From: a virus
Strand: one strand, 5' to 3'
IMG/VR virus record: IMGVR_UViG_3300028573_000004
Span: 1-43,423 of that record
DNA length: 43,423 bases
How positions within the stretch are numbered: the first letter of the stretch is position 1; every line of letters starts with the position of its first letter. The notes beneath the pieces were generated by a model. It was given only the letters and a program-made list of their open reading frames with translations, did not search any database and had not been told where the DNA came from. The translations under genes were made by a program, and so were the position numbers. Shown in pieces: positions 27,985 to 37,703 of the stretch.

Positions 27985-29906
27985 TGGGATTGTCCTTGCT
28001 GCATGAGTACTTGGGTTAAGGCGTTTAATAGATTTGTTTTGGCACCGGGTGGCGGAGATTTTTTACCACTAACAATTCTTGATCTTAGCTCAGGAGAAGT
28101 AAGTTTTTTTGCGGAAATATTGGCAATCGCAGGGAGGGTTCCAAGCGTAGCAATGCCGCCAAAATGTCCTGCCAGGGCAGCGGCCATTAATTCTAAATTC
28201 CTCTGCCCAGTTTTTGGATTAAACATACGGTCTAAAGCATCAGAGTTCATCCGAACTAAATTTGAATAGTCATCCAATTGCTCACGTTCAGCTTTATTGT
28301 TAAACAAAGATTTTTTCTGATTTTGACCAAGCTTATTATCGTTCCATAGGTTTCTTAAGGCGCGTGGGTCAATCGATCGATTATCTTCGGAACCTTTAAG
28401 AGCGCGAGAAAGATAAGCCGCCTTAACAAGATCTTGATCATTCTTAGGGAGTTTCTCCATGAGCTTGTCAATCTGCTCGGCCTTGTCAGTGGTTGAACCA
28501 GTTTTTATAAAGCTGGAAATGAGATCATCGACACTTTTATCGCCATTGGTGAACTTATAAATATCCTTATCCAAAAATCCTGAGAAGTTTTCTTTATAAT
28601 TATTTTCTGCGGCGAGGAATTTATCCTTTAGCTCTGGGTCACCACTCGCGGCAATTTCTTGCTTAATATCTGACTTTAATGATCGGTTTAAATCCTTAAA
28701 TATGGATGCCATATTTCTGTTTTCAGGCAATGGAGAAGCGCCATATTCTTTTGCTTTATGACCCAGTAACCCTGCTAAAATATTAGACTCTTTAAGAGTT
28801 GGATATTGTTTTTCAATAAAAGGCTTTCCGCTTTGATCCAATATGGAACTTTCAACTTCTTTGCCAGTAGATTCATAATTTGCTAATCTATTCAAAAGAG
28901 CCTTTGAGTCTGGCTCAAATTTCAGAAAACTTTGATCTTGTATAATATTGCTATATTTTTTTGCCGCTTCTGTAAATGAAGGTAGTTTTAGTTTAAGACC
29001 TATTTGGTCGGCAGCATCTTCAACGCCTTTATATAATAAATTTTTCTGCTTGCGCTGTTCTTCAGCAGCTTTTGTCAAAGCATCCCCTATCTTCTCATTA
29101 AGCTCATCAGGGTGAGTCCCCTGGAGATATTTATTTAATATGTTATTTCCCTTGTCGGTTATTTTCTGAGCAGCTTCAGTTTGCTGCTTCTCAACACCAG
29201 AAAAAGGAATTTTACTTAAAACGTTTTCATAAATTCGCTTCAATGAGGGTGAGCCAACCACATCACCAAGCGGCGTATTAGTTCCTTCAGCAGCCCTAGC
29301 ATTAGCCGCAACATCTTTGCCAGAAGATGACATTAAAGAGGATAATATTTTATCTTCAAGGGAACTAAGCGCCGTAGGAACTCCGGTAATGGCCCCAGCA
29401 AAAGCCCCGCTCTCTAATGCGCCCTTTGTCCTATTTTCTGGATTCTCAGCAGCACCATATAGAGCGCTTCCCGATATTTGCTTTAATAAATTAGAAGCAC
29501 CTGTATCCCCAGAAAATCCTTGCGCTAACTTCCCAAGATAAGGAATAGATTCAGAAGCAATTCGGGCGCTATCCAATGCCTCTCCACCCCCCATAAACCC
29601 GGCTATATCTCCAAGAAATTTACCGCTCTGATAGCCAATATTTTGTGGGTTCCCCGTTTGAGCCATAGGCGCTTGCAAAGATTTAGGCAAAACCATATTT
29701 GCCAATGAACGCGGTAAGTTATTAACCGCATCCCCTGCGCCCAGAACGGACTGTAAAAAAGTATTAGCGGATTCTTTGCCATAATTTCCCAAATGGGACA
29801 AAAGTTCAGATTTTTTCCCATTAGGTTTGTTTTCGGCAAGATGATCTAGCAAGTCAACGGGTTGACCTGAATTGCTTTCGAGATGGTCTAATAAATCAAC
29901 AGGCAT
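27981..29906 (-). CDS. DNA ejection protein, gp16-like, 641 aa
   Basis: Length and place match P22 gp16 (about 609 aa), one of three proteins ejected into the cell with the DNA. The N-terminus carries a repeated PVDLLDHL motif (residues 2-9 and 16-23, with a third, weaker SELLSHL near 33-39). It continues with Gly/Ala-rich amphipathic segments able to enter membranes, then long charged helices to a Gly/Ala-rich region near 570-600. No muramidase motif was recognised. Joined to the upstream gene by TAATG. Confidence 0.65.
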   Translation of the reverse strand: MPVDLLDHLESNSGQPVDLLDHLAENKPNGKKSELLSHLGNYGKESANTFLQSVLGAGDAVNNLPRSLANMVLPKSLQAPMAQTGNPQNIGYQSGKFLGDIAGFMGGGEALDSARIASESIPYLGKLAQGFSGDTGASNLLKQISGSALYGAAENPENRTKGALESGAFAGAITGVPTALSSLEDKILSSLMSSSGKDVAANARAAEGTNTPLGDVVGSPSLKRIYENVLSKIPFSGVEKQQTEAAQKITDKGNNILNKYLQGTHPDELNEKIGDALTKAAEEQRKQKNLLYKGVEDAADQIGLKLKLPSFTEAAKKYSNIIQDQSFLKFEPDSKALLNRLANYESTGKEVESSILDQSGKPFIEKQYPTLKESNILAGLLGHKAKEYGASPLPENRNMASIFKDLNRSLKSDIKQEIAASGDPELKDKFLAAENNYKENFSGFLDKDIYKFTNGDKSVDDLISSFIKTGSTTDKAEQIDKLMEKLPKNDQDLVKAAYLSRALKGSEDNRSIDPRALRNLWNDNKLGQNQKKSLFNNKAEREQLDDYSNLVRMNSDALDRMFNPKTGQRNLELMAAALAGHFGGIATLGTLPAIANISAKKLTSPELRSRIVSGKKSPPPGAKTNLLNALTQVLMQQGQSQ

Positions 29907-31147
29907 TAGCTTATCCCCAACCGTTTCTTGAGCTGATCGACAGAAATACCTTTACGCTTAGCGGTATATTCCAAGTTTTCTGGGGTAAGAAGCTTTGGGT
30001 CGATCTGAAGTGAAGAAGCTTGACCGCCACTTAATTGATTAGAAATGGCTTGAGTGACGCCTGGATTCATTGGCGACTGATTACCTTGACCAGGTAACTG
30101 ACCTACTTGTAACCCATAAGAATTGGCCTTACCTGCGGCCTCGTTCAGCCATTGGTCAACATACTTATTGGCCTGCGTATAGACCTCTGGCCTGACTAAT
30201 GACTGGAATGTTTTAATATTACCCATTGACGCGTTGGTAATTTCACGGATGGCTTCAATACCCACCTGACCATTAAGGGCCTTCACTCGCGCAGCAGCTA
30301 ATTCAGGCATTAAGGCTTGTGCGGCTAAGAATTGTGCTTGGGAGTCTGGGTTTTCATTGGTCAATGCCTCACCGATCTGCTTAGGGGAGTAGCCATTGAA
30401 TCTATTTGAATAGGGGGCCATAGCACCTGTTAAGCGTTGCTCAAGGGCGTTAATCTCTTGCAATGCAGAACCGCGCTGGTGAATCCGGGTGATATCCGTT
30501 TGTGTAGCGGGGTATACAGGGGTGGGTAAATTACCTGGGTCAAAGCCGCGCTCTTTAGCTAAATCAGCAATAGTCTTACCGGAAATGAATTGACTTTGTG
30601 CATCCACCGGGTCAATCCCCATACCTCCGGCCTGGGCTAATAGACTTTTCTTTTGATCAACAGGAAGAGAATTCCAGCTTAATGTATCTGTTTTTGCGCC
30701 ATAATAATCCGACATGGTATTGCGCTGATTGGTTTGCGCAGAAATGGCGTCCTTTAAGGACTTAACCATGTCATTATATGTCTGCAACTGAGGCGCTTGC
30801 GAACTGCTGGCCGGAGGGTTCTTTATCAGCCAATCAAGCGCACCAATCTGACCCGCAGGCCCAGGCTGCCCTAACAAAGGATTATCCAAACTCTGTTGTT
30901 GAGTGGCGGCTTGCCCTTGCAAATATTGTGATTGAGCATTTTTATAATTTAAATCTGCCTGCGCATCTTGGGGCGCATACTGAAGCGCAATCTTAGACAA
31001 AGCGTTCTGTAAAGCTGCTTTCTGGCTTTCTTGTTGCAGATGCTGCGGCATAGAGCCAAGCTTAATGCCTTGGGCAATAGCTGGCATTAAATTTCCCCAC
31101 ATGGAGTAATCATCTATTTGCCAAGCGCTAGGACTTATTTGTTGCAT
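29906..31147 (-). CDS. DNA ejection protein, gp20-like, 413 aa
   Basis: Gln/Ala-rich helical protein (AALQNALSKIALQYAPQDAQADLNYKNAQSQYL) without enzyme motifs, followed by a Pro/Gly-rich and again helical C-terminus ending in Lys/Arg. Size and order correspond to P22 gp20 (471 aa). Such proteins line a conduit through the envelope after ejection. The assignment is by composition and synteny. Confidence 0.6.
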   Translation of the reverse strand: MQQISPSAWQIDDYSMWGNLMPAIAQGIKLGSMPQHLQQESQKAALQNALSKIALQYAPQDAQADLNYKNAQSQYLQGQAATQQQSLDNPLLGQPGPAGQIGALDWLIKNPPASSSQAPQLQTYNDMVKSLKDAISAQTNQRNTMSDYYGAKTDTLSWNSLPVDQKKSLLAQAGGMGIDPVDAQSQFISGKTIADLAKERGFDPGNLPTPVYPATQTDITRIHQRGSALQEINALEQRLTGAMAPYSNRFNGYSPKQIGEALTNENPDSQAQFLAAQALMPELAAARVKALNGQVGIEAIREITNASMGNIKTFQSLVRPEVYTQANKYVDQWLNEAAGKANSYGLQVGQLPGQGNQSPMNPGVTQAISNQLSGGQASSLQIDPKLLTPENLEYTAKRKGISVDQLKKRLGIS

Positions 31148-31156
31148 ATATCACTC

Positions 31157-31753
31157 CTATAGCATTAAAGCCGCAGTGGCTATTTCTGGAGAATACTTAA
31201 GGGCAGCTGTTCCCAGCGCCGTACCACCGGATATCAGGGCATCCCAAAAAGATGACTCGGATTGATTCTTATTTGCCTGACCTGCATAAGCTAAGCCTGC
31301 CTGGCTATTCAGATTCTGACCCAGTGCCTGCGCCAAAGAATCGGATGCGTTATAGCCCATCTTATTCAGGCCCTCTTCGCCACTTAATCCCATGCCATAT
31401 AGCTTCTCGACATGATTGACATAGTCCCAGTAATCCTGATTGCTTACGCCATAGGCTGCGTTTGCAGCCTCACTTTGATTGGCAGGCGTACCCACATACC
31501 CGCCCGCAGCGGCGGCATTCATGGCCGCATTCTGGGACTGGTTATAATCGTATTGATAGCCAGGCGACTGCTGATAACTGCCGCCCAGCAACTGCATAAT
31601 GGAAGCGGGATTCGTCAGTAAGGTGTTATATTGACCCTGCAATGTCCCTAATGCGTCTTGCCCTGCATTGATATACGGGTCGTAATACGGGGTAATGGTG
31701 TCCGGTACTTGCTGTAAATACGGCATGGCCGCATTGGCTGGATTAGTTGCCAT
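31157..31753 (-). CDS. DNA ejection protein, gp7-like, 198 aa
   Basis: The repetitive Tyr/Gln/Asn/Ala-rich sequence (YLQQVPDTITPYYDPYINAG, QSPGYQYDYNQSQNAAM) is widespread in the smallest ejection protein of P22-like and other podoviruses. The C-terminus has a Gly/Ala-rich, weakly hydrophobic segment. It stands before the two larger ejection genes, as gene 7 does in P22. Confidence 0.65.
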   Translation of the reverse strand: MATNPANAAMPYLQQVPDTITPYYDPYINAGQDALGTLQGQYNTLLTNPASIMQLLGGSYQQSPGYQYDYNQSQNAAMNAAAAGGYVGTPANQSEAANAAYGVSNQDYWDYVNHVEKLYGMGLSGEEGLNKMGYNASDSLAQALGQNLNSQAGLAYAGQANKNQSESSFWDALISGGTALGTAALKYSPEIATAALML

Positions 31754-31762
31754 AGTAGGCTC

Positions 31763-32041
31763 CTAGGATGTTGTAAAGGTTGTAACAACCCCGTTCTGCT
31801 TGCCTTTCCACTGACTCGTATCAGAGTCATACCAGATAGTCCCATCGGGTCGGGCATTCTCATTACTATTGGCGGCAATCGCGTTAATGTCTGCCGTGGT
31901 TCTGCTGGGAATCACAAACCCGTCATCCGACAGGTTTTCCTGTAATTGCTGGTTTAAAACGTCATGATAAAACTGTTGGTCAGCGGTATAATGACCTTCA
32001 TCATTGGCTACCTGGCCACCCATAAATGTTGGTATCTTCAT
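31763..32041 (-). CDS. small virion protein, 92 aa
   Basis: The ATG at 32041 (KIPTFMGGQVANDE) overlaps the stop of the gp10-like gene. The sequence has a helical first half (YTADQQFYHDVLNQQLQENL) and a second half PDGTIWYDSDTSQWKGKQNG, a short beta motif found at ends of virion proteins. Position suggests a tail plug or accessory protein. Its family is not certain. Confidence 0.6.
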   Translation of the reverse strand: MKIPTFMGGQVANDEGHYTADQQFYHDVLNQQLQENLSDDGFVIPSRTTADINAIAANSNENARPDGTIWYDSDTSQWKGKQNGVVTTFTTS

Positions 32042-33534
32042 TGGTAAATACTCACTATCCCGTTTGAACACTTCCAGGGGCCGCGCCCGTAAAACCGAAA
32101 CTGCGCTACATAGTCATTCGCCGCGCCCTGGTTCCAGAAATCAAATCGATTCAACCGAAAACCCGCCACGTTATATTCACGGCTTGCATCACTGCCAAAA
32201 CTCACCCCGCCATCACGGGAATTACGCAAAGCTAGGCGCGGCTTATACTCATTACTGCGCTGCTGATAGCTGTAGTCCGTGCCTTGCTCCATAGTGAACG
32301 TCAGGCGGTTAACAATGAATCGAGAAGAGTCTGGCATGCGCACATTGCTGCATATCCTGACTCGTGGTATCTCCTTAATCCTCCCGTCCCCATAGTCATA
32401 ATCCGTGTAATAAGGGCTTAATTCGTATAAATTTCCGTCATTCAAGCTGACGAAGAAGTAAGTATCGTTATAAAAAGCCGCCCTTCTCGCCGGGTGATAG
32501 TTCATTTCCTGGTCACTGACATCAAAGAATTTCTTCGTAGTGAAGTCATAAATCAGGCTCATGTTGTCTTTAGCGCCGTAAAACGTAAGCTGATACAGCA
32601 AGTGACCTGCTAACTTCACAAAGAATCCACAAGATTTCTGTGGCTCTACCAATTTGGCTAATTTGTAGTTAATTCCATCGGTGGAGATGGTTTCTGCCGA
32701 TACACCTGTACAAGCAATGATCACAGGGCCGGACTTCTCATTAATCCCCAACCACACGCACAAGGTGTCCGAACAGGCAATCGTGGCCGCGCTCAGCACG
32801 CCATAGTCAATGTTGCTGGATGTACTCTTCTGGTAGGGCAATAAAGCCCCGCCGACATCCACCCATGGCTCTGTCACGGTTCTGCCCATGACTAATAGCA
32901 GGTTACCTTTACCAGGCGCTCTTACGGCTGCCACAGCACGGTCTGGCTTTGTTTGAATGGCTAATGCCACCGCATTACCATCCGCCCCCCAAAAGTAATT
33001 CAGGCCATTACCGACTGCCGACAGATATACCCGATTAGTGGTGCTGTCCGGCACAATAAAGCGACCGTCTTGCTGCGCCACATAAGCTGGAACAATCCCC
33101 GCAGGGAGATTGGCTTGTGTAAACGCCCCTGTTCGGTAGTTATAAATCCAGAGCTGGTGCTGGTCACAGATCGCAATCTCACCTACGTTATTCTCATCAA
33201 TGAACACATCGCCGTAATACGTCTGTATTTCACCAATAAATCGGCTGAAGTAAAAAGGCACACCATTGGTGTCAAACGTCACGGTGACTGCATAAACGGT
33301 GTTGTAAACCACCATTAGTAAGAAACCGCCAGGGATGCTGGTAAATACACCCCTTCCATTATCTAAGGCATTTTGTACAACACGCTTAAAGCCGCCATAC
33401 TCCACAAACCATTCGTCACTTAGAATCATGTTATAAGTGCGACATGCCAGAATCTTAGGGTCTCGCCCATAAGTAGAAGAACCCGCAATATCCAGATTCA
33501 AGTCTTTAGTTAAACCCGATTTAGTCTTCTTCAT
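32038..33534 (-). CDS. gp10-like packaged-DNA stabilisation/tail hub protein, 498 aa
   Basis: Close in length to P22 gp10 (472 aa) and beta-rich throughout, with landmarks such as ARTYNMILSDEW-type start, FVPDST-like segments, WVDVGGALLPYQKSTSSNIDYG and a final AGFRLNRFDFWNQG region. This family forms the hexameric tail hub that stops DNA leaking and to which spikes attach. The ATG overlaps the stop of the gp4-like gene. Confidence 0.8.
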   Translation of the reverse strand: MKKTKSGLTKDLNLDIAGSSTYGRDPKILACRTYNMILSDEWFVEYGGFKRVVQNALDNGRGVFTSIPGGFLLMVVYNTVYAVTVTFDTNGVPFYFSRFIGEIQTYYGDVFIDENNVGEIAICDQHQLWIYNYRTGAFTQANLPAGIVPAYVAQQDGRFIVPDSTTNRVYLSAVGNGLNYFWGADGNAVALAIQTKPDRAVAAVRAPGKGNLLLVMGRTVTEPWVDVGGALLPYQKSTSSNIDYGVLSAATIACSDTLCVWLGINEKSGPVIIACTGVSAETISTDGINYKLAKLVEPQKSCGFFVKLAGHLLYQLTFYGAKDNMSLIYDFTTKKFFDVSDQEMNYHPARRAAFYNDTYFFVSLNDGNLYELSPYYTDYDYGDGRIKEIPRVRICSNVRMPDSSRFIVNRLTFTMEQGTDYSYQQRSNEYKPRLALRNSRDGGVSFGSDASREYNVAGFRLNRFDFWNQGAANDYVAQFRFYGRGPWKCSNGIVSIYQ

Positions 33535-34235
33535 TGAGGACGCCAGCCCCTGCCTATATTCACATCACCCCAGTTAAAACCTGTCTCCACTTGTAGGGAA
33601 GACAGCTTCTGCATGGTGTAATCGGTTGGGCTTATATCAATGATTACTTGCTCAAATTCGTTCAACTTCTGTACATTACGTAGAGGGAAGTCGATGTTAT
33701 ATTCTTGGCACATGTACTCAGCCAGGGCGTATCGGAGATACTCCAGGTAATACATGGCATATACGTCTAATAAGTCTTCACCTAAAGCCACTGACTCTAA
33801 GCTGAACTTGCCCCATAGCTCACAGGGGTAATTGGCATTTGGCACAAAATACATGTACAAATCAGCGCCATCTTTTGTGCGCTCAACATGCCAGTAATAC
33901 ATCAAGGATTGCACGTTATTCACACGCGCAGACCCAAAGTAATCAATCCGAGTCTGTGGTTTCATTTGGTAACGCACATCACCGATGTGGAAAGTCAAAG
34001 ATTCCGCTTCAACCAGATTAGGTATTTCGTACTTTTCCTGTCCCTCAACCGCGTCAAACTCATATTTATTGAAATAAGGAATAAGTCGTTGATTCGCTGT
34101 CTTGGTAGACAACAACGCATTTAATAGGAATAAACCTTCGCTCAGCTGAGAACCGCTGACTGTCTGTAAATCCCTGGACACGATGCCTGATAGATACCAG
34201 GCACGTGTGATTAACTGCGTTGTTGTATAGGACAC
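33531..34235 (-). CDS. gp4-like tail accessory/head-completion protein, GTG start, 234 aa
   Basis: Starts at GTG right after the upstream TAA, with GAGG nine bases ahead. The N-terminal helices (TTTQLITRAWYLSGIVSRDL...EGLFLLNALL), the central beta part (YWHVERTKDGADLYMYFVP) and the C-terminal helical YLEYLRYALAEYMCQEY are the typical gp4-like order. This protein builds the dodecameric ring below the portal. In P22 gp4 also has muramidase activity; no evidence of that here. Confidence 0.75.
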   Translation of the reverse strand: MSYTTTQLITRAWYLSGIVSRDLQTVSGSQLSEGLFLLNALLSTKTANQRLIPYFNKYEFDAVEGQEKYEIPNLVEAESLTFHIGDVRYQMKPQTRIDYFGSARVNNVQSLMYYWHVERTKDGADLYMYFVPNANYPCELWGKFSLESVALGEDLLDVYAMYYLEYLRYALAEYMCQEYNIDFPLRNVQKLNEFEQVIIDISPTDYTMQKLSSLQVETGFNWGDVNIGRGWRPQ

Positions 34236-34976
34236 TTAGATATAATCCTCGAAACCTGCTACGGTCAGTGTCAAGGTGTCACTGGCTGTAACAATGTAAT
34301 CAAGTGATGGCGCACCAGTGGCTAACTGTGGCAAAAACTTAATCATGGATTGCTTCAATGGCACAGTATTCACCTGTCCCTTGAACTCAATAGGGCAGCT
34401 CAAGGCAGCCGCTGAAGAGCCTGTAGGACGCACACTGGCGGTATTAGCAGCCAATGCAGGGGTATACAGTGCATTCAGGTATACAGGGGTCGCTTGAGGC
34501 GGCATACCCCCAGACAATGCGGCAGCAAGAAAGCTCGTAGATGAACCCCCAGCCAATACCGAAATAGGCACATCCCATTGATAGAACTTCAGCTTGGAAT
34601 TACCGCTGATATACACAGCCAAGAATTGTGCAGAGCCATTGGTCTTCATCCAACCAATACGCTTTAACAAGCCATAACCCGCAGGCATGACAGGGGTGGC
34701 GCTGGTGGAAACAAGACCTTTCACAGGATTAAATCCCTGAGGGTCAGCAATCAAAAAGACACGATACCAAGTGCTATTGGCTAAGCTGCCAGTATCCAGA
34801 CCATTTACACCATTCACGGAAGCGTCAATGGTGATGGTGGCGGCCACGTTAATATCCTGGGTGTTATCAGGATCACGGCACGCACCTGTGCCAATGGTCA
34901 ATGTAGTATTACCAGTACGTGTAATGGCCAAATTGTCTACATATAAATTCGGTTGAAAAACCACTTGTTCAAACAT
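34236..34976 (-). CDS. structural protein of unknown role, 246 aa
   Basis: Beta-rich, with FQPNLYVDNLAITRTGNTTLTIGTG at the start and a Ser/Ala/Pro-rich middle. It resembles phage virion proteins that carry a carbohydrate-binding-like or decoration fold. It lies between coat and gp4, where P22 has no gene, so it may be a capsid decoration protein or head fibre. No enzyme motif. Confidence 0.6.
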   Translation of the reverse strand: MFEQVVFQPNLYVDNLAITRTGNTTLTIGTGACRDPDNTQDINVAATITIDASVNGVNGLDTGSLANSTWYRVFLIADPQGFNPVKGLVSTSATPVMPAGYGLLKRIGWMKTNGSAQFLAVYISGNSKLKFYQWDVPISVLAGGSSTSFLAAALSGGMPPQATPVYLNALYTPALAANTASVRPTGSSAAALSCPIEFKGQVNTVPLKQSMIKFLPQLATGAPSLDYIVTASDTLTLTVAGFEDYI

Positions 34977-34990
34977 TTATTCGGCTCCTA

Positions 34991-36295
34991 TTATTGGGTT
35001 AACGGAAATGCAATACGCATGGAATACTCAGGGACTAAGAACGAACCCCAAATACCGTCATTGATGAAGCCCTGCTGGTTTTGACCAAAAATCGTTCCGT
35101 ATGTCAGACGAATGGAAATACCCATTTCTTCATCATATTTGTTAGAAGTTTCGAAAGGCGACTGGTCAGGAAGAGCAGGCATTCCTATGAATAAGGCATC
35201 ACCTGCAATCACTAAGCCCGCAGCATGGTCAGGCAAGAACTTAACCTGCATACCCGCAGCCAAAGCATGGCTTAGGTTCTGGTTAGCGTTACCTGCTTGC
35301 CAGCATAGAGCGGGATAGATATTCACAGTCACGTTACCGCCGCTAGAAGCTGCATCCGCAGTAGCACGGAATTGCACAGGCTGACGGGAGGTGGCATGAC
35401 CAATCCAGGTTAAGAACCGAATATTGGACTGACCAGATACGGAATCTTGGAACTGAGCCATATCACCATACTTAATCGCATCGGCATCCGTACCCGCACC
35501 GGAGAAGGTCAACTGAGTGACATTCGCACCTGTGGGGTCGTTTGTGCTGACCAGGGTTAGCGTGGTGTTATCGTTACCAATGGTTCCGGCATACTGAATT
35601 GGCAGTAAGTTGGAAACATAGTATTCAGATTTGTTGAAGTTACCGACTTCCCAGGAATTCGCCATCTCGTTGTTTCGAGTCATGGTGAACTGTTGCAGAC
35701 CGCTGTTCACGATTTGAGGCGCAATAGTGTCAGGAAGGTAAACTTTCAATGGGCCTTTTGGCGCGCCAAAGTTACGGAAGTTAGCGTTAATTTGGGCTAA
35801 TTGACCGAAGCTATTAATAGCGGTTGTGCCGTTACCATAGAAGCGGAAAGGGCCGCTACGGCTATTCTTTAAGCCATAGGTATTAGATACAGGGTCATTG
35901 TCTACAACGCCGCTAATCGAGTTTAAAGCCACATTCTGTTCTACAACAGATGCAAACTCTTCTACTGCCGACTTACCAAACTTTTCCATATAGTCATGCA
36001 CGTTAAACACGAATTGTTGTGTGCTGAACGCATAAGACACGGTCATTGCTTGGTTGACAGTAAGGGTCTCAACCAACTGGGTAGATGGCTGCCACTGCGC
36101 GACAAGGGTATTAGTGGTGACATAGCGTGGTGGCTTGTCAAAGGTGACGCTAGAGCCTAAGTTTGCCTCAAGCTTTTCAAAGTCTTTAAATTTGGTGTTT
36201 GCAGTGCTTACAAAGCAGCCGTAGTTGCTCAGATAAGCCAGATTGCTCATCTGATAGGTTTGCACCTGCTGAAGGGTGTTATTCGGTAAAGCCAT
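34991..36295 (-). CDS. major capsid protein, P22 coat-like, 434 aa
   Basis: The length equals P22 gp5 (430 aa), and the N-terminus PNNTLQQVQTYQMSNLAYLSN and core GSSVTFDKPPRY...LTVNQ...FVFNVHDY match P22-type coat proteins of the HK97 fold. The segment ADAIKYGDMAQFQ to RFLTWIGHATSRQ lies where the extra domain sits in P22. A strong GGAGAGAT ribosome site and a preceding scaffold gene confirm it. Confidence 0.85.
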   Translation of the reverse strand: MALPNNTLQQVQTYQMSNLAYLSNYGCFVSTANTKFKDFEKLEANLGSSVTFDKPPRYVTTNTLVAQWQPSTQLVETLTVNQAMTVSYAFSTQQFVFNVHDYMEKFGKSAVEEFASVVEQNVALNSISGVVDNDPVSNTYGLKNSRSGPFRFYGNGTTAINSFGQLAQINANFRNFGAPKGPLKVYLPDTIAPQIVNSGLQQFTMTRNNEMANSWEVGNFNKSEYYVSNLLPIQYAGTIGNDNTTLTLVSTNDPTGANVTQLTFSGAGTDADAIKYGDMAQFQDSVSGQSNIRFLTWIGHATSRQPVQFRATADAASSGGNVTVNIYPALCWQAGNANQNLSHALAAGMQVKFLPDHAAGLVIAGDALFIGMPALPDQSPFETSNKYDEEMGISIRLTYGTIFGQNQQGFINDGIWGSFLVPEYSMRIAFPLTQ

Positions 36296-36341
36296 TTATC
36301 TCTCCAATTCATGATTTTCTGAACGGAGAGAGGCGTTTTAA

Positions 36342-37058
36342 CTATCCGCGATACATTCGCTTTAAGTCTTTATAGGATAATTCGCCGCTATCCGTTCCAG
36401 TCGGGGATGGTTGGAGTTGGGATAACGGGGCATTTGCTTGTTTAGCGGCTTTTGCTTGCTGATTCGTCTTTAACGACTCGGCTAATCGCATCAATTCCCG
36501 TCTAGCCAGGTTAGATTGACGCCCGTTTTGCTGGGCAGTAAAGTCTAATTGCGCTAGCTGCATTAAATTACCAATCTTGTGCGGGTTATTGCCCAGGTCA
36601 TACATGACGTCGGCGGTATTATCGACAGTGCTGGCTAATCCAATGATGTGGGGAATATCGGCGAGAGGCAATTGCTTATAAACATCATCAAAATCAGCAT
36701 AGTTAGCCTTACCTGCATTAAGTTTTGTCTCATAAGTGTTCAAGACATCTAATGCACGGCTTTCATTCGCCTTTTGTTCGTAAACCTGTCGCTCACTTGA
36801 CATGATTTCCGATACAACCTTGCGAATTTCGTCAGGGTTATTGCTAGCAGTAGGCATACCGCCCATGGAACTAGCAGGTGCAGGCTGTTCATACTTAGCC
36901 CTTTCCTTAGCTACCCTAGCCTTAATGATCTCATCAAGACGTGACTGCGGCATTTGCACCATCTTTTCAGTGGTGGCCGAAACTTCCGCTGCCGGCGCGC
37001 TACTAACTGACTCTACTGCTGGTGTACTTTGACTTTCTACAAATGTACCTTCTTCCAT
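36342..37058 (-). CDS. scaffolding protein, 238 aa
   Basis: The ATG at 37058 with AGAGG is preferred over a TTG two codons upstream. Acidic N-terminus, long helical middle rich in Gln, Ala and Glu, and a basic C-terminus ending SYKDLKRMYRG, which would bind coat subunits as in P22 gp8 (303 aa). It sits directly before the coat gene and downstream of a promoter, as expected for scaffold. Confidence 0.75.
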   Translation of the reverse strand: MEEGTFVESQSTPAVESVSSAPAAEVSATTEKMVQMPQSRLDEIIKARVAKERAKYEQPAPASSMGGMPTASNNPDEIRKVVSEIMSSERQVYEQKANESRALDVLNTYETKLNAGKANYADFDDVYKQLPLADIPHIIGLASTVDNTADVMYDLGNNPHKIGNLMQLAQLDFTAQQNGRQSNLARRELMRLAESLKTNQQAKAAKQANAPLSQLQPSPTGTDSGELSYKDLKRMYRG

Positions 37059-37188
37059 ACTCAACCTCTTTGACTATTTGCGCCGTCACGCTGATGCCCT
37101 GAGTTACGCACAGGTTTTCGGTTATTCACGCCTCATAACTGAGTTAATACATTGCCCTATTTAAGATATAGGTATCTATAATTAATAA

Positions 37189-37216
37189 ATTATATGACAA
37201 TAATTGGCTAATGCAA
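37189..37216 (-). promoter_or_regulatory. late promoter before scaffold/coat genes
   Basis: On the reverse strand TTGCAT, 16 bases, TATAAT. The 14 bases at 37211-37224, including the -35 box, are identical to those at the second late-type promoter at 42720-42733. About 130 bases of AT-rich, hairpin-containing leader separate it from the scaffold gene. Confidence 0.6.
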
Positions 37217-37227
37217 TGTAATTTTCA

Positions 37228-37644
37228 TTATTTATTATCATTACTTGTTTCTCCCATCTGTTTGCTCGCAATTCTGGCGCGATGATACGTCATGCTTTCC
37301 TCTAAATTTTTTACTATATTTTTAGTATTAACCACCATTCTTTCACGAATAAAGAATAAATATTTTGAAATGATAGAATATTCATCATCTCTTGGTGTTA
37401 TCCAGGGGGGAATATCTACCCGCTCAGGGTATAAAACTCGTCCCAAAGGGTTAAAATCGTCGCTATTGTCATAAGTCGCCATTAAAGTACCATCCGAATC
37501 CATTTCAATGCGATCTGGTGACTCCCTACGTAGGCATCTAGCAAATAGCGGGTGAGTCAACAATTCCTCGGTAGTGATAAATTCAAAATGAATGTCTCTT
37601 AAATATATATTGCGGTGCCAGCCTCTAAATTCGTTTACTTTCAT
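37228..37644 (-). CDS. hypothetical protein, 138 aa
   Basis: GGAAG-type site and ATG. Charged, soluble, with HRNIYLRDIHFEFITTEELL and a Pro/Trp-rich centre (DIPPWITPRDDEYS). No motif is recognised. It lies between portal and scaffold, in a cluster of four small genes linked by ATGA overlaps. Confidence 0.6.
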   Translation of the reverse strand: MKVNEFRGWHRNIYLRDIHFEFITTEELLTHPLFARCLRRESPDRIEMDSDGTLMATYDNSDDFNPLGRVLYPERVDIPPWITPRDDEYSIISKYLFFIRERMVVNTKNIVKNLEESMTYHRARIASKQMGETSNDNK

Positions 37645-37703
37645 TTAGTCTTCCTTCTTCGGCTTAGCAGCTGCCTTATTCGCTGATTTCTTTTTGATTT
37701 CAT
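37641..37703 (-). CDS. tiny basic peptide, 20 aa
   Basis: An ORF that overlaps both neighbours by ATGA and encodes a very basic peptide (about half Lys or Arg). Such exact coupling at both ends suggests real translation. It is short enough that chance is possible. If made, it could bind nucleic acid in the head or assist assembly. Confidence 0.35.
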   Translation of the reverse strand: MKSKRNQRIRQLLSRRRKTK

